From: Candidatus Shapirobacteria bacterium
GTDB lineage: Bacteria > Patescibacteriota > Microgenomatia > UBA12405
Assembly (NCBI GenBank): GCA_003542615.1
Contig: DPKG01000004.1
Span: 5,629 to 14,087 of the forward strand
DNA: 8,459 nt
Reading direction: 5' to 3'
Positions 5,391 to 8,459 of this stretch are shown piece after piece (position 1 is the stretch's first letter; the number at the start of each line of letters is the position of its first letter). The translations under genes were made by a program, and so were the position numbers. Under the pieces are notes generated by a model. That model worked only from the letters and a program-made list of their open reading frames with translations. It had not been told where the DNA came from and did no database searches.

Positions 5391-5930
5391 TCAAACGTCT
5401 TTTATTTTACCAAAATTTACTGGATTCTCCATTATATATCTTTCCACCCTTAACAAATCACTTTTATTTCTGATAATTCGCTCATAATAATTCCTTTGCC
5501 ATAATCTTTTATCAAATCTAGGCCAATTTTTCTCCTTCACCCCTTTAATATATTGATTGGTGCTAAATATTTTAAATCTACCCACCAATTCTCCCAATGA
5601 TATCGCCGTACGGGCGGGATTCCATTCCCGCCCCATTCCAATTCCCGGGCGGATATTGAAATCCGCCCCTACCCCATCCCATCCCATTCCAATTATCAAA
5701 TGAATATGATCAGGCATCACAATAAATTTTCCCAATTCCAATAAAAAATAATTCGGAAACCCTATTATTACCTTTTCCACCATCATTCCAATCTCCGATA
5801 ATTCCATAATGCCATTTTTCACTTCGCCCAAAATTCTCTTCTTATTTTCAATATCAATTGTTACAAAATACATCGCCTTCCCACCATAATCCCAATTTTT
5901 TAGTCTTATCGATTTACGTATATGTAACAT
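5391..5930 (-). CDS. REP-associated tyrosine transposase (RAYT, Y1/HUH family)
   Basis: A 179-residue single-domain Y1 transposase of the IS200-like/RAYT family. The first strand region is YFVTIDIENKKRILGEV (21-37). The metal-binding HUH motif is MPDHIHLIIG (72-81, H75 and H77), and the catalytic tyrosine lies in LWQRNYYERIIRN (143-155, Y148 or Y149). The C-terminal helix has the usual RYIMENPVNFG. Such enzymes nick and join single-stranded DNA at REP hairpins rather than moving themselves freely. Residues 87-110 (VGADFNIRP and REWNPARTAI) are not conserved family sequence: they translate a pair of REP hairpins carried within the gene without breaking the frame. All key residues remain, so it may be active. 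A TATTAT 7 bases before the ATG could be a -10 for a nearly leaderless message. A degraded paralogue lies at the right edge. Confidence 0.9.
   Translation of the reverse strand: MLHIRKSIRLKNWDYGGKAMYFVTIDIENKKRILGEVKNGIMELSEIGMMVEKVIIGFPNYFLLELGKFIVMPDHIHLIIGMGWDGVGADFNIRPGIGMGREWNPARTAISLGELVGRFKIFSTNQYIKGVKEKNWPRFDKRLWQRNYYERIIRNKSDLLRVERYIMENPVNFGKIKDV
5608..5672. repeat. Head-to-head pair of GTAG-type REP hairpins inside the RAYT gene
   Basis: The left hairpin begins GTAC and has the 8-bp stem GGGCGGGA/TCCCGCCC (5612-5619 with 5626-5633). The right one has the 8-bp stem GGGCGGAT/ATCCGCCC (5647-5654 with 5661-5668), followed by CTAC (GTAG on the minus strand, 5672-5669). The two tetranucleotides thus face outward, the arrangement of BIME-type REP pairs recognised by RAYTs; the left one has one change from GTAG. 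Thirteen bases separate the stems. The pair is translated in frame in the host gene. Confidence 0.8.
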
Positions 5931-5958
5931 ATATTACATAATATCTTATTTTCCCATC

Positions 5959-5967
5959 TGTTATCAT
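5959..5967 (+). promoter_or_regulatory. Extended -10 element of the GalU-like gene
   Basis: TG-T-TATCAT is an extended -10 with a 5/6 core. Nine bases separate it from the ATG at 5977, so the leader would be only 2-3 bases. No Shine-Dalgarno is present between. This is the same theme as the promoters at 1352-1366 and 3656-3670, with slightly longer spacing. Confidence 0.45.
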
Positions 5968-5976
5968 CTTCTTATT

Positions 5977-6858
5977 ATGAAAATCACTAAAGCCGTTATC
6001 GCTACTGCCGGTTGGTCTACCCGTTTTTTACCCGCCGTCAAATCCTACGCCAAACATTTAGTCCCCATTTGGGACAAACCCCAAATCCAGTATGTCATCG
6101 AAGAATTGGTCGGTGCCGGAATTACTCAAATCTGTCTTGTCCACCGCCATGGCGAAAAAACTCTCAAGCAATATTTTCAATACGATCAAGAATTAGAAAA
6201 ATATCTCAAAGATACCGGCAAACAATCACGGCTCGACAGCCTTCATCAAATCTGGCAAAAAGTTGAAAAATTCAAATTTATTCCTCAACCCCGTCATTTA
6301 CCTTATGGCAACGGTTCTCCCATCATTGCTGCCAAATCCTTTATCGGCTCCGATCCTTTTGTCTATCTTTGGGGTGATGATCTGACAATTGAATCCAAAC
6401 CCGGTCATTTTCTTTCCCAAATGATTTCTACCTTTATAAAATACCAACCTGCCTCGGTTTTGGCTGTCCAACAGGTAACTCCAGAAGAAATGACCAAACT
6501 CGGATCCATGATTTACGCCGACAATCCCAAATACCCCAATCAAATCATCGGTATGGTAGAAAAACCTCCTCTGGGAAAACAACCCTCGCTTATGGGTCAG
6601 GGCGGACGCTTTATTGTTTCCCCAAAATATATCAAAATTCTTCAAAACCAGGCCATTTCCAAAGGAGAGCTCTGGTTTACCGATGCCAGCAACACTCTGG
6701 CCAAAACCGACATCGTTTTGACCGAAAAATACCAAGATCACCAGGCTTTCTGGACTACCACCGGTGATCCCCTAAATTGGCTCAAGACAAACTTACTCTT
6801 TGTCCGGCAAAATCCCGAAATTTATCCCCAAATTAAGGAATTTTTCAAAAATCTCTAA
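5977..6858 (+). CDS. galU: UTP--glucose-1-phosphate uridylyltransferase-like nucleotidyltransferase
   Basis: 293 residues, the usual GalU length, with GalU motifs in order. The nucleotide-binding start reads KAVIATAGWSTRFLPAVKSY (5-24), then KHLVPIWDKPQIQYVIEELV (26-45), the metal-binding WGDD (132-135), VEKPP (194-198), GRFIVSP (210-216), ELWFTDASN (231-239) and TTGDPLNWLK (261-270). GalU makes UDP-glucose from UTP and glucose 1-phosphate for surface glycans. This copy departs from consensus at several points: the AAGxGTRxLPxTK signature has become TAGWSTRFLPAVK, and the ELQLTDAI stretch is changed. A different sugar or nucleotide is therefore possible, and the symbol is a family label. The start ATG follows an extended -10 by 9 bases. 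The stop overlaps the stop of the convergent HNH-type gene. Confidence 0.82.
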   Translation: MKITKAVIATAGWSTRFLPAVKSYAKHLVPIWDKPQIQYVIEELVGAGITQICLVHRHGEKTLKQYFQYDQELEKYLKDTGKQSRLDSLHQIWQKVEKFKFIPQPRHLPYGNGSPIIAAKSFIGSDPFVYLWGDDLTIESKPGHFLSQMISTFIKYQPASVLAVQQVTPEEMTKLGSMIYADNPKYPNQIIGMVEKPPLGKQPSLMGQGGRFIVSPKYIKILQNQAISKGELWFTDASNTLAKTDIVLTEKYQDHQAFWTTTGDPLNWLKTNLLFVRQNPEIYPQIKEFFKNL

Positions 6859-7205
6859 TACCCTCTTCTCAAAAGCCTTCTTCTTATAATATTTTCCGGC
6901 ACTCCTCCGTTAACCATCCTAATCGCCTCAGACAATCCCCCCAACTCCGCTGCTGTCAACGATACCTTTCTAAGTTCAGCCGGATCGTTTGTCGTATCAT
7001 GCAATCTCTGATGACAACTTGCCTTTCCCTTTAAAGACGCACTACATACCGGCATTCCCATATCTCTATGAGTCCTGTCCAAAGAATGAGCATCCAGTTC
7101 CGGCCTTAACTCATGCTTCCTTGGCGGATGCCACTCTCCACAAATCGCACAATAATAACCGGAATCTCTCCTGATCTCCTTTGCTCTTGATCCTCCAAAT
7201 GCCAT
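6855..7205 (-). CDS. Small HNH-nuclease-like zinc protein
   Basis: 116 residues from the ATG at 7205. The layout is that of a small HNH/zinc-finger nuclease domain: CAIC at 19-22, DAHSLDRT at 39-45 (H40 in the place of the first catalytic His), then MPVC at 51-54 and CHQRLHD at 64-70. Two cysteine pairs would hold one zinc, and H65/H69 could serve as the remaining HNH residues. The tail (90-116) is Arg-rich and helical, suitable for nucleic-acid binding. Activity is not proven; it might be a structural zinc protein. The frame stays open upstream to a TTG at 7244 (129 residues). A strong GGAGG at 7233-7229 lies 23 bases before the ATG, too far to serve it well, so the start is uncertain. A TGT-TATAAA lies one base before the ATG. 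Composition is more Arg-rich than its neighbours. It is convergent with the GalU-like gene. Confidence 0.65.
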   Translation of the reverse strand: MAFGGSRAKEIRRDSGYYCAICGEWHPPRKHELRPELDAHSLDRTHRDMGMPVCSASLKGKASCHQRLHDTTNDPAELRKVSLTAAELGGLSEAIRMVNGGVPENIIRRRLLRRGY

Positions 7206-7349
7206 ATTTATAACAAGTCTGACCTGAACCTCCTTACAATTCAACCAATTTCTTTAAAATATCTGTTATGATTAGCTAAGTTCTGCCTCAATACTTCTTA
7301 TTATCCCCCATCAGCTTTCTGACTATTTTTTCAGGCTTTTTAGTCCGTC

Positions 7350-7377
7350 TTGACATATCCTATATTATTGCTATAAT
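7350..7377 (+). promoter_or_regulatory. Consensus sigma-70 promoter of the LPVTG surface protein gene
   Basis: A perfect -35 TTGACA (7350-7355), a 16-base spacer and a perfect -10 TATAAT (7372-7377). Transcription should start near 7384, giving a leader of about 23 bases that contains no Shine-Dalgarno. This is the strongest promoter by consensus in the window and suggests high expression. Elsewhere the 7245-7349 gap shows no gene. Confidence 0.8.
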
Positions 7378-7406
7378 AGCCCATAATTATTTTTAACCAA
7401 ACAATT

Positions 7407-8048
7407 ATGAAGCAGGTGGTAAAAATTCTAACAATCGTTCTCTTAGCCACAGTCTTTTTGATGCCCAAAACTGCTATGGCTCAGTATTATCAACCCGACG
7501 AAGAAGTCAACCAAATCGTCGTTGATAAACAAATCAAAGGTCTCAAGGAATCCGTCTGGAAAGACAATTATCCTTCCGATTTTATGGTTTTCGGACCCAA
7601 CACCCAGTTTGAATTCAAAATTATCGTCAAAAATACCGGTAACCGCAATTTAACCTGGATTAAAGTCACCGATACCTTACCTCCTACCGTCGACTATCTA
7701 TATGGTCGTATCGAGGCCACATTCGATAAATCTACCCATCAAATTACCTGGAAAATTCCCGAGATCAAACCCGGTGAACAACAGGTAACCATCATCGGTG
7801 TCCGCACCAAGTCCAAAAATTTACTTCCTTACTCCATCAAAGAAAGTATCAACAAGGTCTGCGCCGTAGCCGAAAGTAACGCCTCCGATTGTGATGAATC
7901 CCGATTCTTCACCAATATGGGTGCTGCCGAAACTCCCAAGACCCTTCCTGTTACCGGAAGCAATGATTTGATCACCTTAATCGGTCTAACCATGTCATCC
8001 ATAGGAGCCGCCGGCTACTTCTTCAAAAAGCACCTCAACCAGGCCTAA
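7407..8048 (+). CDS. Secreted DUF11-like surface protein with LPVTG sortase anchor
   Basis: 213 residues. Residues 1-25 are a signal peptide (two lysines, hydrophobic core, probable cut after AMA at 25). Residues 60-135 resemble a DUF11/beta-sandwich repeat: QFEFKIIVKNTGNRNLTWIK, then TDTLPPTVDYLYG, ITWKIPEIKPGEQQ and VTIIGVRTK. A short stretch with two cysteines (C152, C162) could form a disulfide. The C-terminus is a complete cell-wall sorting signal: LPVTG at 180-184, a hydrophobic segment (LITLIGLTMSSIGAAGYFF) and a basic tail KKHLNQA. The protein is therefore probably exported and covalently attached to the cell surface by a sortase, which is not in this window. It is monocistronic, between a consensus promoter and a strong terminator. 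Confidence 0.88.
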   Translation: MKQVVKILTIVLLATVFLMPKTAMAQYYQPDEEVNQIVVDKQIKGLKESVWKDNYPSDFMVFGPNTQFEFKIIVKNTGNRNLTWIKVTDTLPPTVDYLYGRIEATFDKSTHQITWKIPEIKPGEQQVTIIGVRTKSKNLLPYSIKESINKVCAVAESNASDCDESRFFTNMGAAETPKTLPVTGSNDLITLIGLTMSSIGAAGYFFKKHLNQA

Positions 8049-8068
8049 ACCAAAATCTGAATAAAATT

Positions 8069-8096
8069 AAACCCCGGGACTAACCCGGGGTTTTTA
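8069..8096 (+). terminator. Rho-independent terminator after the LPVTG protein gene
   Basis: A perfect 7-bp GC stem CCCCGGG/CCCGGGG (8072-8078 and 8084-8090) with loop ACTAA is followed by TTTTT. The other side has AATAAAATTAAA, so on the minus strand the hairpin is followed by a T-rich run and may stop transcription of the RAYT relic as well. The T run touches the relic's stop codon (8094-8096). Confidence 0.93.
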
Positions 8097-8458
8097 TTTA
8101 TAATTTACCGGATTATTCATATCTCTGCACCATTTTTCCGGATTCATCCTGATATATTCCTTAATTTTTATATATTCTTCCTCGTCTCTGATTATGTGTT
8201 CATAGTTTCCCGACCGTAGGGGCGATTCACGAATCGCCCTAAAATAATCATTATCCCTATCCTTTTTGGGCGCATCATGATGCGCCCCTACCCCAATCAT
8301 CAAATGCAAATGATTCGGCATCACCACAAATTCATCTTATTTTCAATAATTTCCCCAAACATCTCCCGCCTATCTTTGGTACACACCGTCACAAAATAAT
8401 ACCCACCCCAGCTATAATTCCACTTCCTTAATCTAACAGACCTTCTTTTGAATTCCAT
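8094..8458 (-). pseudogene. Degraded RAYT transposase with two internal deletions
   Basis: Two frames together make a RAYT. The N-terminal part (8458-8321) begins MEFKRRSVRLRKWNY, continues GGYYFVTVCTKDRREMFGEI, and stops at TGA after ENKMNLW. The rest, in another frame up to 8094, has DEFVVMPNHLHLMIG (HUH motif), a REP-derived VGAHHDAP, and the C-terminal NYEHIIRDEEEYIKIKEYIR. Compared with the intact copy at 5391-5930, about 24 residues are lost between GEIIENKM and DEFVVMP with a frame change, and about 35 residues are lost between the second REP and NYEHIIR, including the WQR part of the catalytic-tyrosine context. It cannot make an active enzyme. The upstream end touches the window edge, so its promoter is not seen. 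Confidence 0.85.
8216..8291. repeat. Head-to-head pair of GTAG-type REP hairpins inside the RAYT relic
   Basis: The left unit is GTAG (8216-8219) plus a 9-bp inverted repeat GGGCGATTC/GAATCGCCC (8220-8228 and 8231-8239). The right unit is a perfect 20-base palindrome GGGCGCATCATGATGCGCCC (8268-8287) followed by CTAC (8288-8291), i.e. GTAG on the minus strand. The tetranucleotides face outward, as in the pair at 5608-5672. Stem bases differ between all four hairpins except for the outer GGGCG, but pairing is kept. Confidence 0.85.
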
Positions 8459-8459
8459 A

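Noticed and set aside
5608..5672. Reading the paired hairpins as a terminator or a CRISPR-like repeat
   Set aside because: There is no T tract, the units face each other with GTAG ends, and they lie within a coding frame; the REP interpretation fits better.
6298..6741. 147-codon minus-strand frame within the GalU-like gene
   Set aside because: Long, but it mirrors the GalU frame; the GalU motifs are unmistakable on the plus strand.
7310..7345. Weak hairpin with a T run (CTGA...TCAG, then TTTTT) before the LPVTG gene promoter
   Set aside because: Only four paired bases plus a bulged AGC/GCT; no plus-strand gene ends just upstream.
8094..8327. Treating the right-edge frame as an independent 77-residue gene
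   Set aside because: It begins in the middle of a RAYT, its upstream part is present in another frame, and two family segments are missing.

Overview
The window looks like a piece of a small, AT-rich bacterial genome, most likely a Candidate Phyla Radiation (Patescibacteria) member close to the Microgenomates. This is inferred from several things: short tightly packed genes, lysine-rich proteins, tRNA genes without an encoded CCA, start sites that mostly lack a Shine-Dalgarno sequence, an LPxTG-anchored secreted protein, and highly diverged versions of core enzymes. TGA is used as a stop codon, so UGA recoding is not supported.

Layout. Positions 1-1351 (minus strand) form an operon: a P-loop kinase, a 46-residue small protein with the best Shine-Dalgarno of the window, and a membrane protein cut by the left edge. 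That last protein carries a J-domain-like region without HPD. Divergent from it is a CarD/CdnL-family transcription regulator (1396-2022, plus). Positions 2019-3655 (minus) hold a translationally coupled trio: alpha/beta hydrolase, HD-domain hydrolase and an unrecognised Arg-rich protein. tRNA-Trp(CCA) follows (minus), then a large diverged PRPP-synthetase-like protein (3884-5305, plus), tRNA-Ala(GGC) (minus), and an apparently intact REP-associated tyrosine transposase (RAYT, 5391-5930, minus). Next are a GalU-like nucleotidyltransferase (5977-6858, plus), a small HNH-type zinc protein (minus) and a secreted DUF11-like protein with an LPVTG anchor (7407-8048, plus) that ends at a strong terminator. 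A doubly deleted RAYT relic occupies the right edge.

The genes are mainly housekeeping (sugar-nucleotide and PRPP metabolism, tRNAs, RNA polymerase regulation) with cell-surface and mobile components. Three things stand out. Both RAYT genes carry a head-to-head pair of GTAG-type REP hairpins inside their own reading frame, at the same place just after the HUH motif. Several genes have an extended -10 promoter placed so that the mRNA should be leaderless, two of them with identical six-base spacing. The left-edge membrane protein contains a J-like fold that has lost HPD.
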